Shown here piece by piece: positions 32,529 to 41,062 of a stretch of 64,000 bases of DNA. Origin of the DNA: Methylophilus medardensis (GTDB lineage Bacteria; Pseudomonadota; Gammaproteobacteria; Burkholderiales; Methylophilaceae); NCBI RefSeq assembly GCF_006363915.1, contig NZ_CP040946.1. One strand, 5' to 3'. Position numbers and translations under genes: made by a program. Under the pieces are notes generated by a model. It saw nothing but the letters and a program-made list of their open reading frames with translations. It had not been told where the DNA came from and made no database searches. The first letter of the stretch is position 1, and each line of letters begins with the position of its first letter.

Positions 32529-35108
32529 CTAAGACGCTTTCCTCTCAAACCTGTTGAGTGCAGGTTGCATATTAAATTTAGACTTATTGCGAGCCTTCGA
32601 GCTCAGCGCTGCCGTACCTTCAATGGCCGACGTTTTAAACCCACTCACAGCCACCAGCATCTGCGCTGCCTGGTCCATCAACGACTCAGCAGCTGCCGCG
32701 GCCTCCTCAACCAAAGCAGAGTTTTGTTGCGTCGTTTCATCCATGGTGCCGACTGCGGCGTTCACTTGTTCAATGCCGCTGCTTTGCGCCTGCGATGCCG
32801 CACTGATTTCATTTATAATTTCTGACACGCGCTTCACTGACACCACAATTTCATCCATGGTGCTAGCCGCAGTTTCCACTTGTTTGGTGCCCTCAGCGGT
32901 TTTGGTCACTGAATCCTCAATGAGCTCTTTAATTTCTTTCGCCGCGCTGGCAGATCGCTGCGCCAAGCTACGCACCTCCCCTGCCACGACTGCAAACCCT
33001 TTCCCTTGTTCGCCTGCACGCGCCGCTTCTACCGCTGCATTCAAGGCCAAAATATTCGTTTGAAATGCAATGCCATCAATCACCGAAATAATATCCTCAA
33101 TTTTTTTAGAGCTGTCATTGATTGCGACCATACTATTGATGACCTCCGCCACGACCCCGCCACCCCTCACGGCAATAATGGAAGCTTCATCCGCTAAGTG
33201 ATTTGCTTGTAGCGCATGTTCTGCATTTTGCTTGACCGTCGAGGAGAGCTCTTCCATGCTTGAGGCGGTTTCCTCTAAAGAAGACGCTTGCTCTTCGGTG
33301 CGTTGAGAGAGCGCATTATTGCCTGATGCAATTTCTTGGGCTGCATCATTAATGGTTTCTGCCGCCTGTTTAATCGTAATAATCGGCTCAGCGATGAGTT
33401 CTAGGGTTTGATTCACGCCCTCAACAATCTTCCTGAAATCGCCCTGATGCATATGAACATCAGCACGCACGTAAATCTTGCCGTCTTTTGCTGAGGCCGC
33501 TAAATAATGCGCATCTTTGATTAACAGTTGAATCGCATGAATACAGGTATTGAGATTGTTTTTGATTTTAATAAAATCGCCTTGGTATTGCTCCTGAATC
33601 GGTTCAGGAATGTCCCCTCTCGCAATACGGTCCATGCATTCGGCGGCAAAACTGAGCGGCTTAATCACCGCGTCTAACGTATTGTTAAACCCCATGACAA
33701 TCTGTTTGTAATCGCCCCAGTGTTTAGACGCATCTGCACGCACAGATAACTGCCCTTGAGACGCCGCCGCAGCCAGCATATGCGCATCAGAAACCATCGC
33801 TGTTAACGCTTGTACACAGGCATTGATGTTCTGCTTTAACACATCAAAGTCGCCATTAAAGGGTTCATTGATCGGTTTAGGGATGTTCCCTTCAGCTATA
33901 TGTTGAATATAGTCAGCAGCCACCCCGATCGGCCCAACCACAGCATCCAGGGTTGCGTTAAATCCCTCAACAATTTTACGAAAATCGCCATGATGCTTTG
34001 TATGATCGGCGCGGATGGACAAGTTTCCTGCGACCGCAGCCGCTGACAATGTATCCACATCTGTCATCAAGCTTTTCAGGTTAGCTCTCACCTGCTCAAC
34101 GGTGTGGTTAATCATCACTTTTTTGCCAGGAAAAACCGCAAGTGGTGCGTTAAAATCCCCCTCGCCAAACGATTTCACCACAGCCATCGCCTTATTGTTC
34201 ATCTCAAGATGGCCACTCACCATGGTGTTAATCCCAATCACCAAGGTATTAAATGCCCCTTCAAACTGCGCTGATTTTAAGACATGATCAATCTCACCCT
34301 CGTCATGCTGTTTAGACATCAGATTAAGCTCATTCACAATGGTCTTAATCACATCACTCATATGCTGCATCTCTTTCAGTAGCTGACCAGTTTCATCAGC
34401 ATAAAAGTGCTCAACCGTATTATCCAACCGGCCTTTGGCAATATTTTGAGAGATACTTAACGCCTTTTTCAACGGATTGGTAATCGAGTAGGTAATCAAC
34501 AATGCCGTGCCAAAACCTAACACGATTGCAATCACTGCAAACATTTCGATTTCAAACACTGTTTTTTGGACAATCTCACTAAACGCCTGCGAAGATACCT
34601 GCGTGCTTTCATTGTTCAATTTCATCAACGCTTTGAGCGCCTGCCCCAGCGGCTTATCCGCCCCTTTAATAGAGGCATCGATCTCAGTAATGGTTTTTTG
34701 ATTGGCTTTCAACTGAACCGCTGACAGCATCGACTTTCTATAAACGCTGACGCCCTCAACAATCGCGTTAATCTGTTCTAACTCTTCCGGCGTGACCGCT
34801 CCCAGCGCCTGATACTGATTGGCTGAGTCAACAATCGTATCCATGTGTTGATAAAAATTTTGCTCATAATCCCCGCCTCGAAGCACATAGTTCTTAAAAT
34901 AATGTACCCCACCGCCAAGCGCATTAGAAGCCTCCTCAATGTAGGCTCTTTTTTGTAGCGTTACTTTTTCAAAGCTCGTCCAGGTGGTCTGCACCCGCTT
35001 AAAACCTTGGAATGAGAGCACCGAAATTAAAATTGTGAGCCCAATAATAATTACACAACTAATACTGAGTCTCGATTTAACAGATAGATTCATGAATCTA
35101 GAAAACAT
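32529..35108 (-). CDS. Methyl-accepting chemotaxis protein with repeated HAMP-like modules
   Basis: An 859-residue membrane receptor. Helices lie near residues 12-32 and 185-208, enclosing a four-helix-bundle type periplasmic sensor (4HB-like). HAMP follows (ITNPLKKALSISQNIAKGRL). About seven more HAMP-like modules follow in a row with GDFxKIxxGFNxTLDAV and ADxIxxIAxGxIPxPI patterns. The signalling hairpin is intact (AFQTNILALNAAVEAARAGE). It shares its module type with the receptor at 20222 but has no PAS. The ligand is unknown and there is no CheR pentapeptide. Confidence 0.85.
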   Translation of the reverse strand: MFSRFMNLSVKSRLSISCVIIIGLTILISVLSFQGFKRVQTTWTSFEKVTLQKRAYIEEASNALGGGVHYFKNYVLRGGDYEQNFYQHMDTIVDSANQYQALGAVTPEELEQINAIVEGVSVYRKSMLSAVQLKANQKTITEIDASIKGADKPLGQALKALMKLNNESTQVSSQAFSEIVQKTVFEIEMFAVIAIVLGFGTALLITYSITNPLKKALSISQNIAKGRLDNTVEHFYADETGQLLKEMQHMSDVIKTIVNELNLMSKQHDEGEIDHVLKSAQFEGAFNTLVIGINTMVSGHLEMNNKAMAVVKSFGEGDFNAPLAVFPGKKVMINHTVEQVRANLKSLMTDVDTLSAAAVAGNLSIRADHTKHHGDFRKIVEGFNATLDAVVGPIGVAADYIQHIAEGNIPKPINEPFNGDFDVLKQNINACVQALTAMVSDAHMLAAAASQGQLSVRADASKHWGDYKQIVMGFNNTLDAVIKPLSFAAECMDRIARGDIPEPIQEQYQGDFIKIKNNLNTCIHAIQLLIKDAHYLAASAKDGKIYVRADVHMHQGDFRKIVEGVNQTLELIAEPIITIKQAAETINDAAQEIASGNNALSQRTEEQASSLEETASSMEELSSTVKQNAEHALQANHLADEASIIAVRGGGVVAEVINSMVAINDSSKKIEDIISVIDGIAFQTNILALNAAVEAARAGEQGKGFAVVAGEVRSLAQRSASAAKEIKELIEDSVTKTAEGTKQVETAASTMDEIVVSVKRVSEIINEISAASQAQSSGIEQVNAAVGTMDETTQQNSALVEEAAAAAESLMDQAAQMLVAVSGFKTSAIEGTAALSSKARNKSKFNMQPALNRFERKAS

Positions 35109-35637
35109 ATACTTCCCTTAGAAATGCTGGATTCTTGGGTTAATCGCATGCAATCCCTTTTAACCACTCCTAAGCGGCAGATACATGGGCGCATCTCACG
35201 TTAGTGTACAAAAACATTCAAAAAGCTAATTGATTGATAAGAAAGATGTTTATTGCTCGAATCACCCGTTTTGAAGTCACATAGGCAGATCAATGGCTTT
35301 TCTTGAAAGAATCGTCCAGCCCCGGATATGCATAAGAATTGAAGTTGAGTGCAATATCTAAGTGGTACATAGATGTGCGCCCTAGAAACGATTAGAGTGA
35401 CTTTCCCACACCCCAAAATAAAAAGACCCAAGGCGTTAACCTTGAGTCTCTATGTAACTGCCCACAACAATCGAATCTGAGTAACAACGCTAGTCACTCC
35501 CGCTTGGACAACTCAAAACTCCCACGCCAAGCTAACATCACGGCCAACAATCTAGGTCGAAATTACTGCCGAATCAGCGAGCTGCCTTTTATGTTTTAAG
35601 CTGGAATACCCAGAGAATCGGATACGAGCTCTGGGGT
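35109..35637. other. 529-bp intergenic region
   Basis: No gene is supported; a 76-codon minus-strand frame at 35201-35431 lacks a Shine-Dalgarno and recognisable sequence. It contains a copy of the repeated terminator (35421-35450). Just to its right, tcgaa and caacg blocks faintly recall the decayed tRNA copy at 39408. Part is probably the promoter of the chemoreceptor gene. Confidence 0.5.
35421..35450 (-). terminator. Terminator of the repeated AAGGCGTTAACCTTGAGTCT type (copy 2)
   Basis: Stem GACTCAAGG with GCCTTGGGTC (one mismatch), loop TTAACG side, then TTTTTATTTT on the minus strand. It is about 190 bp past the stop of the PEP-CTERM gene at 35638. Confidence 0.75.
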
Positions 35638-36342
35638 TTATGAGCGAACCATACCCTTATTAACATTCTGCTTCTTACGTCTAGCAATCACTCCTAGCAA
35701 GCCTAACCCCGCTAAAAGCATCGAATATGTATTAGCCTCAGGCACAGGAGTGACTGAGAAGAACAAATTATCTGCATAGCCATCATTTGCAGATCCTTGC
35801 TCGCGCTGCATTTGAAGTAAAAAACCTATCTGCGTTGTACCCACTGGCGTGAATCCTGAAATTTCTTTAAATAAAAGTCCAGTCACCCCTCCTCTTTCTA
35901 CAGGCGTTGTCAATCCAAAGGTGACAGATGAAATCTCAGAAGAAGTTGCATCCAAAAACTTAATGGTTAGTTGAGAGTAATCTGTTTGCCCTCCGAACCC
36001 ACCAAAATAGCCAGAAGCATAAAATGCAGCATTACCAGCATTTTGAAGAGTGTCGGTCACTTGATATGCCGAAGAGTACAAGTTATTAGTGCCACCACTG
36101 AAGTAATTTAAACCGCGATCAGCAGGTCCTGGATCACTAGATGCAACATAGCCGCCACCAATGTCATATTTAATGACAGTAAAATTACCTGTTAAATCCT
36201 GCCAGCTGGGCACTACCACCACTTGCGAGTTCCCCCCTAAACCTGTTTCGGCATCACCATTTTTAATTAAATTGGCTGTAGCGTTTGCCGAGCTCATGAA
36301 GAGCATCGCAAACAACAACGTAAGCAAACCTTTAATATGCAT
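35638..36342 (-). CDS. PEP-CTERM exported protein with carbohydrate-binding-like fold
   Basis: 234 residues from the ATG at 36342, which follows GAGGGG by 8 bp. The signal peptide ends near SANA. The mature part starts NLIKNGDAETG and continues with PSWQDLTGNFTVIKYD, the layout of DUF642 or CBM-like jelly-roll domains that bind sugars; later come DTLQNAGNAAFYASGYFGG and SQLTIKFLDA. The C-terminus VPEANTYSMLL, hydrophobic helix and ARRKK is a PEP-CTERM signal. It is probably an exopolysaccharide-associated surface protein. Confidence 0.75.
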   Translation of the reverse strand: MHIKGLLTLLFAMLFMSSANATANLIKNGDAETGLGGNSQVVVVPSWQDLTGNFTVIKYDIGGGYVASSDPGPADRGLNYFSGGTNNLYSSAYQVTDTLQNAGNAAFYASGYFGGFGGQTDYSQLTIKFLDATSSEISSVTFGLTTPVERGGVTGLLFKEISGFTPVGTTQIGFLLQMQREQGSANDGYADNLFFSVTPVPEANTYSMLLAGLGLLGVIARRKKQNVNKGMVRS

Positions 36343-36596
36343 ATTGAATCCCCTCAAAATTAATCTTAAAAATACAAAGATGATGGCTTTTTATCACTAT
36401 AACAAACAACATTTTATGCTTTTTCAAAAGCTTGTCGACCCTACGTTTAGGGGGGGGGCTACGAGGGCCCATTCGCTAAACGCAAAGAACCCCCCTATTA
36501 AAGTCTCGCGGAGTGATGAGCTTAATCGCTATCAAGAGCCTGAAAGCTACAAAATCACGGGTCTTGAGGCAGGAAACTTAACTCTACTAGACGCAA

Positions 36597-36624
36597 GGGG
36601 TCAAGTCTTGCATTGCGACATTTT
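36597..36624 (+). repeat. Left 28-bp inverted repeat flanking the REP-type transposase
   Basis: GGGGTCAAGTCTTGCATTGC and eight more bases match the reverse complement of 37481-37508 at 27 of 28 positions. The repeat includes the last codons of the broken transposase gene (read as KMSQCKT). Confidence 0.85.
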
Positions 36625-37462
36625 CCCTTCAAATTTTCGGACAGCACGACTCACAGTCGCATAATGCACCTTAAAGGCTGCTGCAATCGCTTGCATACGA
36701 TATCCTTCATGCAATTCGCTAGCGCCATGCCAGTATCACGGTCCCGTGCATACGCAATCAGGTAATCATCTAAACTTTTTTGCAGTGTGCGGATTTGTTG
36801 CCGGGGGATTTCCGATGAGGATGTGCCCTCATTGGCAAGCGCAAGCATCTTTTTTACGAACATATCCCTAATCAAATAAATCTGCCCTTGCAATTGCTCC
36901 CAAATCCCCGTTTGCCCCATCCCTGCATCCACAAAACGTTGGTAAGCCAGCACACGGCTATGAGCGTCTGCGCCAAATTGTGACAAAAGCCAATCCCTAT
37001 CTAACCAATCAGGCTTCGCTACTTGACCTACCGTAACAAGTAGCTACTCCACGGCCAATCACAGGCATGGTCTACCATATGCGCCCTGACCGGATTAAAC
37101 ACCACATAGCGACTTAGCTCCAGCAAATACGCGTCTTTATCCACCACTATCGCCTTGAATCGACCGTGAAACACATGACCAACCCGCTGATGGCTGCGAT
37201 TAAACCTTTGGGTATACACCCCATTCAGGTGACGCATGCCTCTCGATAAGTTGGCTTCTGCGGTTTCAATCACCATATGGTAGTGATTGCTCATTTGGTA
37301 GTACGCATGGCAAACCCAGTTAAAGCGTTTACACACTTCACCCAACAAGTCTAACCATAGCAACCGGTCGTCGTCTGAAAGGTATATATCCTCCTGACCA
37401 TCCCCACGGGATGTCACGCGATATAAACCGTCTTCCAATTCAATGCGTAGTGGTCTAGCCAT
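36601..37462 (-). pseudogene. REP-associated tyrosine (Y1) transposase, two frameshifts
   Basis: The gene starts MARPLRIELEDGLYRVTSRG at 37462. It has the Y1 core: YYQMSNHYHMVIET (HxH metal motif), then GHVFHGRFKAIVVDKDAYL and YVVFNPVRA. After WPWSSY the frame is lost; two bases over, it continues as TVGQVAKPDWLDRDWLLSQF. It is lost again after GMALAN, where the next frame gives ELHEGYRMQAIAAAFKVHYA, a C-terminal helix-turn-helix ending CKT then TGA at 36601. Each shift leads into stops, so no full protein is made. Flanking inverted repeats mark the unit. Confidence 0.85.
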
Positions 37463-37779
37463 GGCGTCATGTCTAGTAACAAAATGTCGCAATGCAAGAC
37501 CTGACCCCATCACTTGCATTACTTGTACTGGGGTCGGCTTGAGGATAACCAGTTGGAAAGTGCAAAAAACACAGCATACAAAAAATCTAAAACGCAATTC
37601 AGTATTGAGAAAAGAGAAACAGCTCACATTTCTGCAAGCCGTCCTTAGTATCGCCATAAGCTTACTTTCATAAACACTTAATATCCGGATAAATTTCTTT
37701 CACCTATATTACTCAATGGTGTTCTTGCAACAATTGAACACACATTTCAAAACTAAATTTAGGGATGAGGGTTACGATC
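37463..37779. other. 317-bp gap with right inverted repeat and promoter region
   Basis: It contains the right inverted repeat (37481-37508) and a GACCCCA/TGGGGTC hairpin spanning about 37502-37535, as expected for REP-type sequences. The remaining part is AT-rich and presumably the promoter of the phytase-like gene. No gene is supported. Confidence 0.5.
37481..37508 (-). repeat. Right 28-bp inverted repeat flanking the REP-type transposase
   Basis: Reverse complement of 36597-36624 with one mismatch. It sits 18 bp upstream of the transposase start codon. Confidence 0.85.
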
Positions 37780-39330
37780 ATGAAAATGAATTTATCACGG
37801 GCATGCCAGATTGCATTCGCTGGCATGTTGTTGCTCGGAAGTGTTCAGACTACGTATGCACAGATGGTTGTAAACGGTACTGCTTTTCAAGTGCAAGGGT
37901 TAGTTGGGGTTGGCCGCATGGCAGCCAGCCTTCGTGATGAACATGGTGAAACATTTGGCTCAATTTCTGGGCTAGTCGCAGATACCTCTAGTTGGACCAA
38001 ATCCGGCAATACGTATAGCGGCATTTTTTACGCATCACCAGACAGAGGCTATAACGTTGCTGGCACGATTGATTACACTGCTCGTATTAATACCATCGCA
38101 ATGAGCTTCACCCCTGTAGCAACTAATTTAAGTGGTCTAAACCAAAATCAAATCGGGCTGACGCTAACAAAATCAACGCTGCTTTATGAAACTTCATCAA
38201 ACGGTAGCACCTCCCCACTCAGCGGTATTGATCCAGTTCCAGGAGGTATTTCAACGGGCGGGGCAAGACCTTCAATGGGATCACTTCCAGCCTTGCCTCA
38301 AGGATACAACGGAAAGTTGTCACTTGATGCAGAGGGTATTGTAAAACTCTCCGATGGATCAACTTTGATTAGCGATGAATATGGTCCATCCATTTATAGA
38401 TTTTCTAAGGATGGTCAATTTATAGGTGCTTTGCCAGTCGCAAACTCGGTAAGACCTGTTCGTAATGGTGTTAACGATTTCAGCTCAAATAATCCGACAG
38501 TTGGTCAACCCGCACCGACCCCTGCAAATCCAACATTTGGGCGTGCAAATAACCAAGGCTTTGAAGGACTATCCCTTTCGCCTGACGGTAAGACTTTATT
38601 CGTTGCGTTACAAAGCGCCGCTAGACAAGATTTGGCCAACGCTGCAACAAGAGATAACACCCGTTTATTTACATATGATGTGAGCGACGTCAACCAAATT
38701 ACATTAACAGGCGAGTATGCCGTGCAGCTTCCAAAATTTCAGCAAGGTGGAAGTACATTAGTAGCTGCGCAAAGTGAAATCCTGGCACTATCAGACTCAC
38801 AAATCTTAATTCTTCCTAGAGATAGCAATGGTTTTCAAGTAGGAACTCAAACATCCAATTTACGTCGTGTTGATGTGATTGATATTAGTAACGCAACAAA
38901 TATTCTCGACGAGAGTTACGAGTCTCAAATTGCACCAGGTGGCATATTGAATTCAGCCATCACACCAGCGCAATACACTCCGTTTCTTGATATCAACAAT
39001 AATGCAGAGCTGGCAAGATTTGGTTTAGTAAATGGCGTGTTGCCAGGGCTCAATAATCTCTCTGAAAAGTGGGAGGGGATGGCTTTATTGCCAACCTTAG
39101 ATCCGAATCGCCCAAATGATTACTTTTTATTTATCGCCAATGACAACGACTTTGCCACAACGGACGGCTTTCAAGTCGGCGTCAGTTATAACGATGGTAA
39201 AGATATCGATACGATGTTCCTCGCTTATCGTGTAACTATTTCTACAGTGCCTGAGGCTGAGAGCTATGCTTTGTTAATCCTAGGACTAGGACTTGTAGGC
39301 TTTGCTGTTCGTCGTAAAAATCAAAACTAA
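37780..39330 (+). CDS. PEP-CTERM esterase-like / phytase-like beta-propeller protein
   Basis: 516 residues from the ATG at 37780, which follows GATGAGGG. The signal peptide ends near TYAQ. The body matches the esterase-like activity of phytase family: DAEGIVKLSDGSTLISDEYG, IYRFSKDGQFIG, NQGFEGLSLSPDGKTLFVAL and NDNDFATTDGFQVG, a secreted beta-propeller with acidic metal sites. The end is VPEAESYALLI, hydrophobic helix, VRRKNQN, a PEP-CTERM signal. It may release phosphate from organic esters outside the cell; the activity is inferred from the family. Confidence 0.85.
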   Translation: MKMNLSRACQIAFAGMLLLGSVQTTYAQMVVNGTAFQVQGLVGVGRMAASLRDEHGETFGSISGLVADTSSWTKSGNTYSGIFYASPDRGYNVAGTIDYTARINTIAMSFTPVATNLSGLNQNQIGLTLTKSTLLYETSSNGSTSPLSGIDPVPGGISTGGARPSMGSLPALPQGYNGKLSLDAEGIVKLSDGSTLISDEYGPSIYRFSKDGQFIGALPVANSVRPVRNGVNDFSSNNPTVGQPAPTPANPTFGRANNQGFEGLSLSPDGKTLFVALQSAARQDLANAATRDNTRLFTYDVSDVNQITLTGEYAVQLPKFQQGGSTLVAAQSEILALSDSQILILPRDSNGFQVGTQTSNLRRVDVIDISNATNILDESYESQIAPGGILNSAITPAQYTPFLDINNNAELARFGLVNGVLPGLNNLSEKWEGMALLPTLDPNRPNDYFLFIANDNDFATTDGFQVGVSYNDGKDIDTMFLAYRVTISTVPEAESYALLILGLGLVGFAVRRKNQN

Positions 39331-39354
39331 TAAAATCAATTTTAACTTCATCCA

Positions 39355-39380
39355 AGCCCTGTTTGATGCAGGGTTTTTTT
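39355..39380 (+). terminator. Terminator after the phytase-like gene
   Basis: CCCTG pairs with CAGGG around a 7-nt loop, followed by seven T; 27 bp after the stop codon. Confidence 0.8.
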
Positions 39381-39407
39381 GTGTCCATCACAAAATAAAA
39401 AAGAAGC

Positions 39408-39483
39408 AAGGCGTTAACCTTGAGTCTCTCGAAAAATAGTTGCTCCTCTGTGAGTCGGATATTGCACCAATGGATCATGAGTC
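39408..39483 (-). pseudogene. Decayed copy of the tRNA-Ile(CAU) 3' half plus its terminator
   Basis: These 76 bases align without gaps to 42695-42770. The first 20 bases (terminator core) are identical. The following part, which is tRNA 3' end to anticodon, keeps TCTGTGAGTCG, GCACCAA and ATGAGTC with scattered changes. It has the same orientation as the real tRNA. It lacks the 5' half and cannot fold as a tRNA. It is best read as the far-side attachment repeat of an element inserted at the tRNA, or as the rest of a duplicated tRNA. Confidence 0.7.
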
Positions 39484-39490
39484 GACTTCG

Positions 39491-40136
39491 CGCGCTCTGC
39501 TAGACAAATCATAATGTCTAAAACATAACGGAGTAAGTTGCATGGAGGCTATCAGATACTCGGATGAGTTTAAGTCTGGAGCAGTGAAGTAAATCACAGA
39601 TCGCGGTCACGATGTTGCATATGTAGCTCAACGCTTTGGCGTATCCACGAAGAGCCCTTATTAGTTGCGGTATGAGATTGAGCTTCAAAAGCGCCCCGGA
39701 ATGAGTGCTGATGTTGCAGCACTAACTCAAGAGGTTCCTAGGTTAAATACTGAGCTTAAAAGAGCTACTGAAGAACGGGATATCCTAAAAAAGACCACCG
39801 CGAATCTTGCCAGCCAGCCCGAGTGAAGTACACCTTTATAGACCAGCACCAATCCCAGTTCAAGGTCAGCCGGATGTGTCGTGTGCTCAAAATACATCGC
39901 AGTGGTTATTACGCAGGCAAAGCTTCACCTTTATCTCAGCGTGCCATTAACGACCGAAAGCGTCTGACATGGATTAAGCAGGCCCATGATGAAAGCTATG
40001 GCATCTGCGGGAGCCCGCGCACTCATCGAGAATTACGGGAGGCTGGCATTCATTGTAGGGCAAACGGGGAGCAGGTCAGTCCAATGGAGTTTGCAAAGTT
40101 ACAAATTGGAACCTGATAATCGTCTAGTAAAGCGGG
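39491..40136 (+). mobile_element. IS3-family insertion sequence, degraded and internally deleted
   Basis: orfA from 39542 reads RYSDEFKSGAVK, stop, ITDRGHDVAYVAQRFGVSTK, stop, then the coiled-coil ELKRATEERDILKK, and ends at 39826. The in-frame stops at 39590 and 39662 kill it. orfB starts at 39823 in the -1 frame, as IS3 elements do, with SRMCRVLKIHRSGYY, but after REAGIHC jumps to the usual orfB end (VSPMEFAKLQ), so most of the DDE catalytic domain is deleted. Imperfect terminal repeats GCTCTGCTAGAC (39494) and GCTTTACTAGAC (complement of 40122-40133) mark the ends. Confidence 0.8.
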
Positions 40137-40176
40137 GGTTGTCGAATAATTAGAGTTTTTATTCCAACCCTATCAT

Positions 40177-40192
40177 CGTGATTTTCATCACA
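40177..40192. promoter_or_regulatory. Crp/Fnr-like box 1 upstream of the secreted-protein gene
   Basis: CGTGA-TTTTCA-TCACA differs from the Crp consensus TGTGA-N6-TCACA at one base. It is 133 bp before the start at 40326. A Crp/Fnr gene lies in the same segment at 41811. Confidence 0.5.
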
Positions 40193-40205
40193 CAGCCAAA
40201 CAATT

Positions 40206-40221
40206 GGTGACAACTGTTACA
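40206..40221. promoter_or_regulatory. Crp/Fnr-like box 2, degenerate
   Basis: GGTGA-CAACTG-TTACA keeps the half-site spacing of box 1 with two changes. Its centre is 29 bp from that of box 1. Confidence 0.35.
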
Positions 40222-40325
40222 AACCATAAAATGATCAACGAACATACTGGCCTTGTGTGAAAGATGAGCAGGTATTTATTCTGTTGAATTTTCACATAAT
40301 TTAAAAATTTCCTCAGGAGAAAATT

Positions 40326-40598
40326 ATGAAAGTTCTATCTTTTGTTATGTTGGCAACACTGACTAGCATTAGCCTAACAGCAATGTCAGGTGAATTCGGA
40401 AATCGATGTACAACTGGTCTAACCAAAGGTGTTGTAGTTAACTCAGATTGCGCTATAAATGAGACGTTCAAAGGCAACACGCTTTGTTTCGGCAATGCAG
40501 ATGCTAAGCAGGCATTTCTGGACAGTAAAGACAAACAGCAATTTGTTGATAAGGCTGCTGCCTTTTATCCCAAAGTGCTTGATGGAAGCGCTAAGTAA
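40326..40598 (+). CDS. Small secreted protein, YHS-like, 90 aa
   Basis: AGGAGA lies 6 bp before the ATG. The signal peptide spans about residues 1-20 (MKVLSFVMLATLTSISLTAM). The mature part has three Cys (RCTTGLTKGVVVNSDC and GNTLCFGNADAKQAF). The pattern of target Cys, then NTLCFGNADAKQAFL, recalls YHS domains of small periplasmic metal- or thiol-handling proteins, but the match is weak. It has its own terminator and is the only intact gene of a former group with thioredoxin and CcdA. Base composition is more AT-rich than the flanking core genes. Confidence 0.7.
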   Translation: MKVLSFVMLATLTSISLTAMSGEFGNRCTTGLTKGVVVNSDCAINETFKGNTLCFGNADAKQAFLDSKDKQQFVDKAAAFYPKVLDGSAK

Positions 40599-40607
40599 AT
40601 TAAATAT

Positions 40608-40634
40608 AAACGCCTCAATATGAGGCGTTTTTTT
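40608..40634 (+). terminator. Terminator after the small secreted protein gene
   Basis: CGCCTCA pairs with TGAGGCG around ATA, followed by seven T; 10 bp after the stop codon. Confidence 0.9.
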
Positions 40635-40688
40635 GTAAGAGATACAAATAACTTACGTCTAAACAAATCATAAATTTTGGTGAAACCT

Positions 40689-41059
40689 ATGAAAGCACTC
40701 ATTTTTGGATTTTTAGTTTTAGTAGCGACTCAATCCTATGCCGATATGAAAGCATTTCATGCAACGGAATTTGATCAACAAATTAAATCTGTTGTAGCAG
40801 TCGTTATCTCTGCACATGCTCCGGGGTGTCCTACTTGCAGAGCACAAAAACCCATCCTAAAAGAATTAAGTAGCCAATAAAATATCAAGCGCTCACTATC
40901 TATGAAGTTGTTTTCGATAGCCAAAAAGCGCTTTTGTCGAATCTAAATATTCAACTTCAAAGTACCCTAGTTGCCTTTAAAAATGGAAAGGAGATCGATC
41001 GCTCGATTTGATCTACAAGTGTGAGTGAAATTAAGTCCGTGCTTAAAGCAGTTGAGTAA
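40689..41059 (+). pseudogene. Exported thioredoxin-family protein gene, broken
   Basis: The first 63 codons are intact: a signal peptide (MKALIFGFLVLVATQSYA), then HAPGCPTCRAQKPILKEL with the CPTC redox pair at residues 47-50. TAA at 40878-40880 ends that frame. The missing half continues in another frame from about 40883 as YQALTIYEVVFDSQKALL and TLVAFKNGKEIDRSI. It is cut once more by TGA where Gly would be expected, then SEIKSVLKAVE ends at 41059. With one frameshift and one nonsense change it is not functional. It directly precedes the CcdA remnant. Confidence 0.8.
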
Positions 41060-41062
41060 TTG

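Noticed and set aside
35201..35431. 76-codon minus-strand frame between the chemoreceptor and PEP-CTERM genes
   Set aside because: No Shine-Dalgarno, no recognisable protein character, and it crosses a terminator hairpin.
36161..36664. 167-codon plus-strand frame
   Set aside because: Most of it is the reverse of the PEP-CTERM gene; it then runs through the inverted repeat of the transposase unit without protein-like sequence.
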